From contig DKJQ01000199.1 in NCBI GenBank assembly GCA_002454845.1, forward strand, positions 1 through 5,777: a stretch of 5,777 nt of DNA, given 5' to 3'. The notes under the pieces are model-generated. The model had not been told where the DNA came from. It did not search any database and was given only the letters and a program-made list of their open reading frames with translations. The stretch's first letter is position 1. Every line of letters starts with the position of its first letter. Source of the stretch: Ignavibacteria bacterium UBA6688 (GTDB lineage: Bacteria > Bacteroidota > Ignavibacteria > UBA10030). This document shows, piece after piece, positions 1-5,777 of this stretch. A program made the position numbers and the translations under genes.

Positions 1-1419
1 CCCCCGCGTACCGACGATTCTGCCGGCCTCCCAGATGGGTTGAGGGCGCACCTCGAGAACAGCCGATTCTCCTCCCTCTCGTATAATTTGCGCCTCTATG
101 ACCCCGGCCTCCTCACTTCCGTCAATGATTCGTGCAAAGCGCCCACCCATGTCGTCAGCAATGAACGGCTCGAGAAAATCCTTAAACGAGCGACCGACAA
201 GCTGATCAGCCGAGGTGAATCCATGAATTCTGGCGAGCGCGTTGTTTGCGAACCGAAAGAAGCCCTCCGTATCCGTGATGAACATCCCGTCGCTGATCTC
301 ATTCACCAGCCTCCGATATTGTTCTTCGCTCTCGGCGAGAGCCGACGTTCGCTCCCGCACCAACTCCTCCAGGTGTTCGTGCAACCGGCAGCGCTGTAAC
401 GCCACGCCAATTTGGTTTCCGATTCCATTGAGCACTCGCAAATCGTTGTCTGTAAACAGCACGTCCTCGCTTCCGATAAGGTTCATGATCCCCAACACTT
501 TGTTTCCAAGCCTGATGGGAAGCGTGACATGAGATTTCAAACCCATCGTGTTCCCGTTCGCCTTCTTGAGCCGTTCACAATCCTCGACATTTGCGCTTTG
601 CTCGATTTCGCCCGATAGAACTTTCCGCCGGCAGAGACAGTCGCCTTCCATGACTTCAGGTGTTGTGAGCTCGGCCGGAAGGTTTCGTACTGCAGCAAGC
701 CTGAAGTGCGATTCATTCTCCCTGAGAATAATCCAGCCCGCGCGCACGTTCGGAAGCTGCATGGCGCGCTCCAACACGCCATCAAGCACCTCCTGTTCCG
801 CCTGAGCCTGATTGAGACCCTTCGCAATTGCATAGATTCCGTTCAGTACCCGATTGGCCCGATCGAGCTGATCCTCGCGCACTTTCAGCTCACCGCATAA
901 CTGCACTGCCTGCTCATACGTTGAAATCAGGAGATCGAGGATCTGCTGGCGCTCGGCCGTGATGAAGTGCTTCTCACCGCCCAATTGCAGCTCAACTCCG
1001 ACCTTGACCGTATCGGTGGCACGAAGTTTTCTGGTCGTGAGAATGTTATCGATGCGGAGGAACAAGTGCCGCTCGTCGTATGGTTTGCGAATGAAGTTGT
1101 CCGCCCCACACTTGAGCGCTTCGATGACATCCTGCGGGCCGGCGAGGGATGTAAGCAACACGACGGGGACTTCTCTAAGTGCCGCATTCTTCCGGATGGC
1201 CCTACAAAGAGCGTATCCGTCCATTTCCGGCATGACAATGTCGCTCACGATAACGTCGGGTGGATGACGATGCGCCGCCTCAAGGCCCTCCCGGCCATTC
1301 ACGGCCGATCTGACGGAATATCCTTTTCCTTCAAGGAGATGTCGAAGCCGTTCACGCTGCGTCGGACTGTCTTCAACGACGAGGATCTCGACGTGGTTCT
1401 GCCTTTTCTGGTTTACCAT
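1..1419 (-). CDS. REC-GAF-PAS multidomain signalling protein (partial, C-terminus beyond the window)
   Basis: The frame is open for 473 codons from the ATG at 1419 to the window edge, with no stop. Domains: REC at about 9-130, with Glu16/Asp17, phospho-acceptor Asp60 (VIVSDIVMPEMDGY), Thr90 and Lys112-Pro113; a helical linker at about 150-193; GAF at about 194-348; a short coiled segment (LEELVRERTSALAESEEQY); then PAS from about 366 (YRRLVNEISDGMFITDTEGFFRFANN) running to the edge, where VGTRG matches the end of a PAS core before the usual 'RDITER'. The GAF domain has an unusual cysteine set: Cys261, Cys263, Cys281, plus His297. A GGAGG ribosome site lies 8 nt before the ATG, 27 bp after the cheB stop. 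Proteins of this shape usually continue into a histidine kinase or a diguanylate cyclase; which one cannot be seen. Its place in the operon suggests CheA or its REC partner phosphorylates Asp60. Ligands of GAF and PAS are unknown. Confidence 0.93.
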   Translation of the reverse strand, partial: MVNQKRQNHVEILVVEDSPTQRERLRHLLEGKGYSVRSAVNGREGLEAAHRHPPDVIVSDIVMPEMDGYALCRAIRKNAALREVPVVLLTSLAGPQDVIEALKCGADNFIRKPYDERHLFLRIDNILTTRKLRATDTVKVGVELQLGGEKHFITAERQQILDLLISTYEQAVQLCGELKVREDQLDRANRVLNGIYAIAKGLNQAQAEQEVLDGVLERAMQLPNVRAGWIILRENESHFRLAAVRNLPAELTTPEVMEGDCLCRRKVLSGEIEQSANVEDCERLKKANGNTMGLKSHVTLPIRLGNKVLGIMNLIGSEDVLFTDNDLRVLNGIGNQIGVALQRCRLHEHLEELVRERTSALAESEEQYRRLVNEISDGMFITDTEGFFRFANNALARIHGFTSADQLVGRSFKDFLEPFIADDMGGRFARIIDGSEEAGVIEAQIIREGGESAVLEVRPQPIWEAGRIVGTRG

Positions 1420-1427
1420 AATAGTAT

Positions 1428-1432
1428 CCTCC
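1428..1432 (-). promoter_or_regulatory. Ribosome binding site of the REC-GAF-PAS gene (GGAGG)
   Basis: On the minus strand a perfect GGAGG core stands 8 nt before the ATG at 1419, within the 27 bp gap after cheB. It gives the gene a strong translation signal of its own and fixes its start. Confidence 0.85.
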
Positions 1433-1446
1433 ACAGGCGGCACATT

Positions 1447-2511
1447 TCAGCCCCCATTTGGTGATGTTCGTTCGATAAGAGAAGCGAGTGCTTGCGCCAT
1501 CTTCTCCGGTGAGAAGACAAAGGTAGCGGCGCCGCGTTTCAACGCTTCCCCCGGCATGCCGGCAACGATGCATGTCTCTAACTTTTGTACCAACGTCGTC
1601 GCTCCCCCCTCTTTCATCTCCAGCAATTCCTCCGCTCCGTCTTTTCCCATTCCCGTCAGCAGGATGCCGACAGCGTTCGAACCGTATGCGGCTGCAACGG
1701 AGCGGAACAGCGCCGAAACGGCGGGACGCAGTCCGTTTTCCGGTTCATCCTTACGCAGAATGATCCGACCATCCTTCGAAACAAGTGTATGATACTCATC
1801 GGGGGCGATGTACACATGACCGGGAAGGAGCATCTCTCCGTTGGAAGCAACCGACACGGGAAGTGGAGTCGAATGCTGCAGCCATTCGGCGAATCCGTGC
1901 ACAAAACCCTGCGCCATATGTTGGACAATGACGAGGGGAACGGGAAATTGTTTTGGGAGCATGGAGAGAATCGTCTGAATCACCATAGGCCCTCCGGTTG
2001 AGGCACCGATCGCGACGAGCCTGATTGCGGCTTGCCTCTTTTTCTGTGCGGGGGGGAGAATCTCGCCAGGAGCAACCGGCCTCCGGGACGTTTGTGCCCA
2101 GCGTCGCACGACCCTGACTTCCGACATGAGCTTTACGGTCTGAACCAGCTCCTTTGCCGTTGCTTCGTGGTCGGGATGGGCGAGGCCTGCCGGGCGACGA
2201 ACCACGGCCAGGGCGCCGGACTCAAGAGCATGAAAAGTCGTGGCAAGCTCCTCTGCGGTGGAACTTCCGCTCACGATGACAATCGGAACAGGATTCGTTT
2301 CCATGATTTTTCGCGTAGCATCGAATCCGTTGAGCTTCGGCATGTGGATATCCATGGTGACCACATCCGGTCGTTTTGCGCGTACCGCTTCGACCGCCTC
2401 TTCACCGTTGTGCGCAACCCCGATCACGTTTAGTTCGGGATCACTCCCCAGGATATGCAAAAGGAACTCCCGGATGACGGGAGAATCTTCGACGATGAGA
2501 ACGTTAATCAC
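1447..2511 (-). CDS. cheB: Chemotaxis response regulator protein-glutamate methylesterase CheB
   Basis: CheB removes methyl groups from receptor glutamates (and deamidates glutamines) to reset receptor sensitivity. It is activated when CheA phosphorylates its receiver. The 354 residues show REC at about 1-122, with Glu8/Asp9, phospho-acceptor Asp54 in VVTMDIHMPKLNG and SGS at 81-83; a linker at about 123-160; and a methylesterase domain at about 162-347. The catalytic triad is visible as Ser171 (AIGASTGGP), His198 (VIVQHMAQGF) and Asp291 (LTGMGKDGAEE). The family motifs APDEYH and GMPGEALKRGA are also present. Length and architecture are normal for the family. The GTG start is supported by an AGGAG ribosome site 8 nt upstream and by MINVLIVEDS as a typical REC beginning. 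It is co-oriented with cheA, with one gene between them. It is likely expressed in the same transcript, and possibly coupled to the preceding frame through the GTGA overlap. No CheR partner is in the window. Confidence 0.97.
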   Translation of the reverse strand: MINVLIVEDSPVIREFLLHILGSDPELNVIGVAHNGEEAVEAVRAKRPDVVTMDIHMPKLNGFDATRKIMETNPVPIVIVSGSSTAEELATTFHALESGALAVVRRPAGLAHPDHEATAKELVQTVKLMSEVRVVRRWAQTSRRPVAPGEILPPAQKKRQAAIRLVAIGASTGGPMVIQTILSMLPKQFPVPLVIVQHMAQGFVHGFAEWLQHSTPLPVSVASNGEMLLPGHVYIAPDEYHTLVSKDGRIILRKDEPENGLRPAVSALFRSVAAAYGSNAVGILLTGMGKDGAEELLEMKEGGATTLVQKLETCIVAGMPGEALKRGAATFVFSPEKMAQALASLIERTSPNGG

Positions 2512-3233
2512 CGCGCGAACTCCTGAAAGTAGACTTCACGAAATATCGAATGTCCGTCATCGCCGATAATGATACTCCGGGTATAATATCCCGGCACATT
2601 TTTGGCAGATTCCGTGAGAGAACCGTATATCGGAGCGGTCCTGGATATAGGCCTCAATCCGGACCCACGTACCGTCATTCTCCCGAATGTCTTTACAGTT
2701 GGCGCAGATGGGAATGAAGCCGCTGAGAAGCCTTGCCAGCGAGGTCTCCAGTTCCTTTTGGACGCGCGCAGGCGTTCCAATTCCGATTTCCTCGGTTTCA
2801 TTATTGAGGAATCCGCGTACACACCAACAACGATCAGCATCAGGGAGATCAATGTTCGCATCCAGATCTCATTGACATCGGTGGGAAACATGTCTTGAGA
2901 TATCTGCCCTTCGTTAAACAGTGCTGTGTGGATAAATGCTTCAACGATCCAGAATACCACCGCAGCAAGGATTCCCATATACGTCATGGTTCGCTGAGGC
3001 TTTAGTTCACGGCCGTCGACTCGTTGCCCTATGGTATCACCACGCATCTTCGTCACTCCGTGTGCGTAGATCCCAAAAGAGATGAAAAGTATGCACACGA
3101 GACCCCGCATCCATAATTCGTTTCGATCGGTTGGGAAGAGCTGACTCAACCATCCACCATCCCGGAAGACAAAGACGTGGATCAGTGCTTCGACGTTCCA
3201 GAACAGGAAGGCCATAACAACACCGGCCCACAC
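2508..3233 (-). CDS. Four-helix membrane sensor-like protein with duplicated FPTDxNExWMR module; apparently frameshifted
   Basis: The open frame from a GTG at 3233 encodes 241 residues. Hydrophobic segments lie at about 2-22, 43-60, 84-104 and 125-141, followed by a charged helix (KSELERLRASK). The four segments form two copies of one module, each with FWxVEAxIH in the first helix, then FPTDxNExWMR, then a second helix ending GxYA. From memory, such modules occur as membrane sensor parts of kinases and PAS proteins; no ligand is known to me. After about residue 158 the frame turns into Arg/Ser/Pro-rich sequence unlike a domain, while the adjacent frame carries a well-known cysteine tail (separate entry). 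This indicates a one-base loss, so the natural product probably ends at 2557. The printed frame ends in a GTGA overlap with cheB. The start is also doubtful: coding-like sequence (KIKKARANL) precedes the GTG, which has only a weak ribosome site. The gene sits inside the che operon, so a role as an accessory sensor is inferred. An assembly error is possible instead of true decay. Confidence 0.6.
   Translation of the reverse strand: MWAGVVMAFLFWNVEALIHVFVFRDGGWLSQLFPTDRNELWMRGLVCILFISFGIYAHGVTKMRGDTIGQRVDGRELKPQRTMTYMGILAAVVFWIVEAFIHTALFNEGQISQDMFPTDVNEIWMRTLISLMLIVVGVYADSSIMKPRKSELERLRASKRNWRPRWQGFSAASFPSAPTVKTFGRMTVRGSGLRPISRTAPIYGSLTESAKNVPGYYTRSIIIGDDGHSIFREVYFQEFAR
2520..2524 (-). promoter_or_regulatory. 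Ribosome binding site of cheB (AGGAG)
   Basis: On the minus strand AGGAG stands 8 nt before the GTG at 2511. It decides that GTG as the cheB start, since the protein from there begins exactly as a receiver domain should. The site lies in the 45 bp between the repaired stop of the preceding gene (2557) and cheB, or inside that gene's shifted frame. Confidence 0.8.
2557..2759 (-). pseudogene. Frame-displaced C-terminal four-Cys tail of the membrane sensor gene
   Basis: Read one frame over from the membrane protein, this stretch gives KELETSLARLLSGF, then IPICANCKDIREND, then GTWVRIEAYIQ, FSHGICQKCAGILYPE and a TGA stop at 2557-2559. I recognise this from memory as a conserved C-terminal tail on many PAS and response-regulator proteins, with two CxxC pairs that could bind a metal such as zinc. 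It has no start of its own and continues naturally from ELERLRAS of the upstream frame if the AAAA run (minus strand, 2756-2759) had five As, giving ASKKELETSLARLLSGF. The repaired protein would have about 225 residues counted from the GTG. The segment ends 45 bp before cheB, leaving room for the cheB ribosome site. Either the gene is mutated or one base is missing from the sequence. Confidence 0.8.
2799..2978 (-). repeat. Protein-level repeat, copy 2 of the two-helix FPTDxNExWMR module
   Basis: This covers residues about 86-145, offset by 83 residues from copy 1. It holds FWIVEAFIH in the first helix, FPTDVNEIWMR in the loop, and VVGVYA at the end of the second helix. It is followed directly by the charged helix in which the reading frame is lost. 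Confidence 0.8.
3048..3227 (-). repeat. Protein-level repeat, copy 1 of the two-helix FPTDxNExWMR module
   Basis: This covers residues about 3-62 of the membrane protein as read from the GTG. Compared without gaps to copy 2, about 25 of 60 residues are identical by eye, including FW, VEA, IH, FPTD, NE, WMR and the G-Y-A near the end of the second helix. This points to an old internal duplication rather than a recent DNA repeat. Confidence 0.8.
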
Positions 3234-3318
3234 CAGATTCGCTCTTGCCTTCTTGATCTTCGCGGGGAAACACGAGTGAAATAACGGTTTGTAGAGTGTC
3301 TCTCAGTCGCATGGACAT

Positions 3319-5634
3319 TCAGACCAGCCTTTCTATAGCTCCCAGGAGATTACTTTGCTCAAAACTGCTTTTGACGATATACGCATTCGCACCGGCCTCT
3401 ATCCCGCGCTCGCGATCTTCCCGTGACTCCAGCGCCGTAACCAAAACAACGGGAAGGTCTGCAAGTTTTTTCTCGCTTCGGATTCTGGTCGTGAGCTCGA
3501 AACCGTTCATGCGCGGCATATCGACGTCGGACACCACGATGTCGAAGTCGGATGCCCGTAAGTGTGTCAATGCATCGATACCATCAGTCGCCGTTGTGAC
3601 AACATACCCCGCGGCTGTGAGAATGCTCTTGACCAGCGTGGGAGCCGTTATCGAATCTTCCACGACGAGGACGGATACTTGTCGATCAGTTTCTTTCGCC
3701 TCGGTGACACCAGGCACTGGCCGTTCAGCGCCCGCCATGCGAACGGCGGATCTCATCAGATCCGAAACGTTGATAATGGGCACAACCTTCCCCAAACCAA
3801 GGATGGTTGCCCCGGCGATGTTCCGGACCCGTGCCAGCTGAGGACCCAGACGTTTCACAAGAATTTCCTGCTCTCGCAGGATGGCATCCACGAGAAATAC
3901 CATTCGTTTGTCGGGTACATTCAAAACCAGCGCGGGAAGCCGTTCGGCCGGAATCCCGGCTCCTCGCTGCCGCGCCACGCCGAGGGCCTCGTCAAGCCGG
4001 ACCAGCGAAAGGATCTCGCCATCAATCGTTACTGTCTCCCTGTTCTCCAGAGTGCGGATCTCCTCCTTGCGGACTTCAACCACCCGCTCGACCGTTGCCG
4101 CCGGAACAACAAGGACATGCCCTGCCACAGAAACAAGTATGCCGCGAACGGTTGCAATGGTGAGCGGAACACGAAGATAGAATGTCGTTCCGCGACCGGG
4201 TCGGGAATCGACCGAGACATTTCCCCCCAAACTCTCAACTCGCTCGCGCACAATCGCGAGCCCGAGACCCCGTCCGGAGACATCAGTGATGATCGGACTC
4301 GTCGACACGCCGGATTGGAAGATCAGGTCGAGGGACTCACCGTCCGAAAGGGTTCCGGCCTCGCTTTCGGTGATGATTCCGTTTCGCACGGCCGCCCCTC
4401 GAACCGCTGCCGGATCAATACCGGCGCCGTCATCGGAGACGGAGACCTCGATCTTGTTGCCGTTTTTCTGGGAGGCCGATACCGTAATGGCCGCGCGTCG
4501 CGGCTTCGCTTTGCGCTGGCGCTCGTCCGGCGCCTCCATTCCATGGTCAATGCAGTTCCGGATGAGATGCATGAGAGGATCTTTCAAAGCCTCTAACACG
4601 CGTCTGTCAATCTCAATGTCCTCCCCCTGCACAACAAGATCCCCTTCTTTCTTTTGATCGTGGGCAAGGTCCCGAACGAATTTTGGAAACGGCTCGAGCA
4701 ACGATGAGAAGGGAAACATCAACGCTTGTTTGGCATTCTCAAGCAGGTTGTCCACCATGAAAGAAAGAGACCGGTGATCGCGGGACGACGAGCTGACTGC
4801 ATCGATAAGGCCCTCTTCGAGCCTTTCCACGAGCGACATGCTTGATTCCATGAAATCGACGATCTTTCGAAAGGACACACTCTCATGGAGGCCTCCAACC
4901 TTTCCGTTATGTTTTTCCAGCGAACGCTGTGCAGACCGGATATCTCCGGAAATATTCCGCCACTTTTTTTTCCACGACTCAAATTCCTGGAGGATCGACT
5001 GCAATTCGGTCGACCGCTGAATGCCGGCAAGTTTCATCGAGACCATTTCTTCGGCCTGGAGCATTAAGGAGTTGAGCTTTGCTGCGGCAATTCTGACAGT
5101 CTCTGGAGGTCTCGCAGAGCCGATCGACGCTCCCGGATGGAAGTGAGGGGGTGGTTCGCTTACGGCACCGGCGGACAGGCCCGCAGGTCCGGACGAGGAA
5201 TCCTCCTGATCTGCATCGCGCCGGTCGAAAAAGAGTTTTTCAAGCTCTTCTGCAAGGGCGGAAACCTCAGTGGTGTCTTTGGGCTCTCGTTCCGAGCCGA
5301 GGGTGGACAGGAGGTATTCGAGGTGGTCGACCGCGCGATGAAGGATATCCACCAATCCGCCGGTCTTCGATGCTTGTCCCTTCTTGAGGGAAGAAAAAAC
5401 AGTCTCAAGCGACTGGCAGAGACGCTCGATTTCAGAACTGCTCACAGCCCTTGCCGCACCTTTGAGGCTATGTGTCTCACGGAAGAGCGATTCGACGATG
5501 TCTGTCTGTTCGGCCGGATCGGCGCTCTTTTCCAGACGGAGCAGGCCGTCGACGAGAATCTTGACGCGCTCGGCTGCCTCAACCCGAAAGGTGTCAAGGA
5601 GCTTTTTCTGGAAATCATTGTTTTTTTGTTTCAT
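3319..5634 (-). CDS. cheA: Hybrid chemotaxis histidine kinase CheA with C-terminal receiver domain
   Basis: This is the central kinase of the chemosensory array, phosphorylating itself on His and passing phosphate to receiver aspartates. Domains seen in order: Hpt/P1 at about residues 1-112, with phospho-His55 in FRETHSLKGAARA; an Ala/Ser/Pro/Gly-rich linker at about 137-178; a long helical stretch at about 180-330 in the dimerisation (P3) position; an HATPase at about 335-488, with N box HLIRNCIDHGME (His356, Asn360), G1 DDGAGID (401-407) and G2 GRGLGLAIVRE (454-464); a CheW-like domain at about 489-632; and REC at about 653-771, with Glu659/Asp660, phospho-acceptor Asp703 (VSDVDMPRMNG), Thr733 and Lys755. 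All catalytic motifs look intact. No CheY-binding P2 domain is recognisable, which suits a kinase that carries its own receiver, as in FrzE-type proteins. The ATG start has a modest GAAGAG ribosome site 5 nt upstream and lies 18 bp after the MCP stop. The TGA stop directly abuts an ATG of the next gene. Whether it controls flagella, pili or another output cannot be told from the window. Confidence 0.96.
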   Translation of the reverse strand: MKQKNNDFQKKLLDTFRVEAAERVKILVDGLLRLEKSADPAEQTDIVESLFRETHSLKGAARAVSSSEIERLCQSLETVFSSLKKGQASKTGGLVDILHRAVDHLEYLLSTLGSEREPKDTTEVSALAEELEKLFFDRRDADQEDSSSGPAGLSAGAVSEPPPHFHPGASIGSARPPETVRIAAAKLNSLMLQAEEMVSMKLAGIQRSTELQSILQEFESWKKKWRNISGDIRSAQRSLEKHNGKVGGLHESVSFRKIVDFMESSMSLVERLEEGLIDAVSSSSRDHRSLSFMVDNLLENAKQALMFPFSSLLEPFPKFVRDLAHDQKKEGDLVVQGEDIEIDRRVLEALKDPLMHLIRNCIDHGMEAPDERQRKAKPRRAAITVSASQKNGNKIEVSVSDDGAGIDPAAVRGAAVRNGIITESEAGTLSDGESLDLIFQSGVSTSPIITDVSGRGLGLAIVRERVESLGGNVSVDSRPGRGTTFYLRVPLTIATVRGILVSVAGHVLVVPAATVERVVEVRKEEIRTLENRETVTIDGEILSLVRLDEALGVARQRGAGIPAERLPALVLNVPDKRMVFLVDAILREQEILVKRLGPQLARVRNIAGATILGLGKVVPIINVSDLMRSAVRMAGAERPVPGVTEAKETDRQVSVLVVEDSITAPTLVKSILTAAGYVVTTATDGIDALTHLRASDFDIVVSDVDMPRMNGFELTTRIRSEKKLADLPVVLVTALESREDRERGIEAGANAYIVKSSFEQSNLLGAIERLV
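3328..3333 (-). promoter_or_regulatory. Possible ribosome binding site (GAAAGG) for an ATG at 3318
   Basis: GAAAGG lies near the end of cheA, 9 nt before an ATG at 3316-3318 that follows the cheA TGA directly. This would be a natural start for the membrane sensor gene, but the frame it opens is not the frame of the membrane helices, so its use depends on a second frame change downstream. Confidence 0.4.
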
Positions 5635-5652
5635 CGTCGCTCTTCAAAAAGT

Positions 5653-5777
5653 TCAGCCACCTTTCGGCCCGCCGACAAGTAACGCGAACTTGCCGCCGAG
5701 TTCGTGGAGATTCTGAGCGGCGGATTCGGCCTGTTTGGTACTGGCCACATTCTGCGTGCTGGCCTGCTTGATGTTCT
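5653..5777 (-). CDS. Methyl-accepting chemotaxis protein, C-terminal end only (partial)
   Basis: The reading frame enters from the window edge and gives 40 residues before a TGA stop, beginning NIKQASTQNVASTKQAESAA and ending LLVGGPKGG. The regular small-residue/Gln heptad pattern (QASTQN, STKQAE), followed by a helix of the type LHELGGKFALLV, is the usual C-terminal end of the cytoplasmic coiled-coil hairpin of MCPs. The receptor would form trimers of dimers that control the CheA encoded 18 bp downstream. There is no NWETF-like C-terminal pentapeptide for tethering CheR or CheB. The sensor domain, any membrane segments and the signalling tip lie outside the window, so ligand and localisation are unknown. 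The family call is firm despite the short length, because this tail type directly preceding cheA is highly characteristic. Confidence 0.85.
   Translation of the reverse strand, partial: NIKQASTQNVASTKQAESAAQNLHELGGKFALLVGGPKGG

Noticed and set aside
1420..1446. The gap after cheB as a terminator or promoter
   Set aside because: It is only 27 bp, shows no GC-rich inverted repeat with a T run, and is accounted for by the GGAGG ribosome site of the next gene.
967..1464. A 165-codon open frame on the plus strand
   Set aside because: It is antisense to the receiver domain and start of the REC-GAF-PAS gene, and no motif or ribosome site supports it.
1540..1580. Loss of a conserved CheB residue in the segment before GMPGEA (QKLETC instead of the E. 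coli-like QDEAS)
   Set aside because: Variants ending in ETC before the VxGMP motif are common in CheB as I recall, and the Ser-His-Asp triad is complete, so this is not a sign of inactivity.
2745..2765. Programmed -1 ribosomal frameshifting as the explanation for the split sensor gene
   Set aside because: The zero-frame codons at the site are TCC AAA AGG. A -1 slip would put the lysine tRNA on CAA with a first-position mismatch, and there is no A AAA AAG-type heptamer. An A4 run is also short for transcriptional slippage.
3037..3318. A 93-codon minus-strand frame starting at the ATG next to the cheA stop as an independent small gene
   Set aside because: Beyond its first few codons it overlaps the membrane helices of the sensor gene in another frame, and its own sequence is not domain-like. 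Only its start may be relevant, as the original start of the sensor gene.
3562..4596. A 344-codon open frame on the plus strand
   Set aside because: It lies wholly antisense to the ATPase, CheW-like and REC parts of cheA, whose motifs are all intact. Its translation is rich in Arg, His, Asn and Cys with no domain pattern. It is a shadow of biased codon use.
5137..5682. A 181-codon open frame on the plus strand
   Set aside because: It is antisense to the Hpt domain and linker of cheA and the MCP end. Hpt motifs on the other strand explain the coding signal.

Overview
The window is one stretch of a chemosensory (che-type) operon, and every gene I can support lies on the minus strand. In transcription order, from the high-coordinate end down, it holds: the last 40 codons of a methyl-accepting chemotaxis protein (MCP); a 771-residue hybrid CheA kinase with a C-terminal receiver (REC) domain; a small membrane sensor-like gene that looks broken by frameshift; a complete CheB methylesterase; and the first 473 codons of a REC-GAF-PAS protein that leaves the window at position 1. 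Spacing is tight throughout (18 bp, about 0 bp, 45 bp or a GTGA overlap, and 27 bp). No intergenic region exceeds 100 bases, and I see no promoter, terminator, RNA gene, insertion sequence or CRISPR array.

Functional reading: the receptor would control CheA autophosphorylation on His55. Phosphate could then pass to as many as three receivers encoded here: the CheA REC (Asp703), the CheB REC (Asp54, for adaptation) and the REC of the REC-GAF-PAS protein (Asp60). The last is probably a hybrid or signalling kinase, so this array may feed a further phosphorelay rather than only a flagellar switch. CheW, CheR and a stand-alone CheY are not in the window and could lie just outside it. The layout resembles FrzE/Pil-Chp-like 'alternative function' systems, but flagellar control cannot be excluded from this window.

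The most unusual part is the gene between cheA and cheB (about 2557-3318). Its protein has two tandem copies of a two-helix membrane module with the motif FPTDxNExWMR. Its natural C-terminus is a four-cysteine tail (ICANCK ... ICQKCA) that is found only in the neighbouring reading frame. One missing base in an A4 run (TTTT on the + strand, 2756-2759) would restore it. The N-terminus also looks displaced by a second frame change.

Organism: a bacterium of moderate to slightly high GC content that uses AGGAG/GGAGG ribosome binding sites and is rich in multi-domain signalling proteins. From memory of the families, the module types (hybrid CheA, FPTDxNExWMR membrane segments, CANCK tails, Cys-rich GAF) are typical of Deltaproteobacteria-like or other environmental Gram-negative lineages. 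The window does not fix the phylum.
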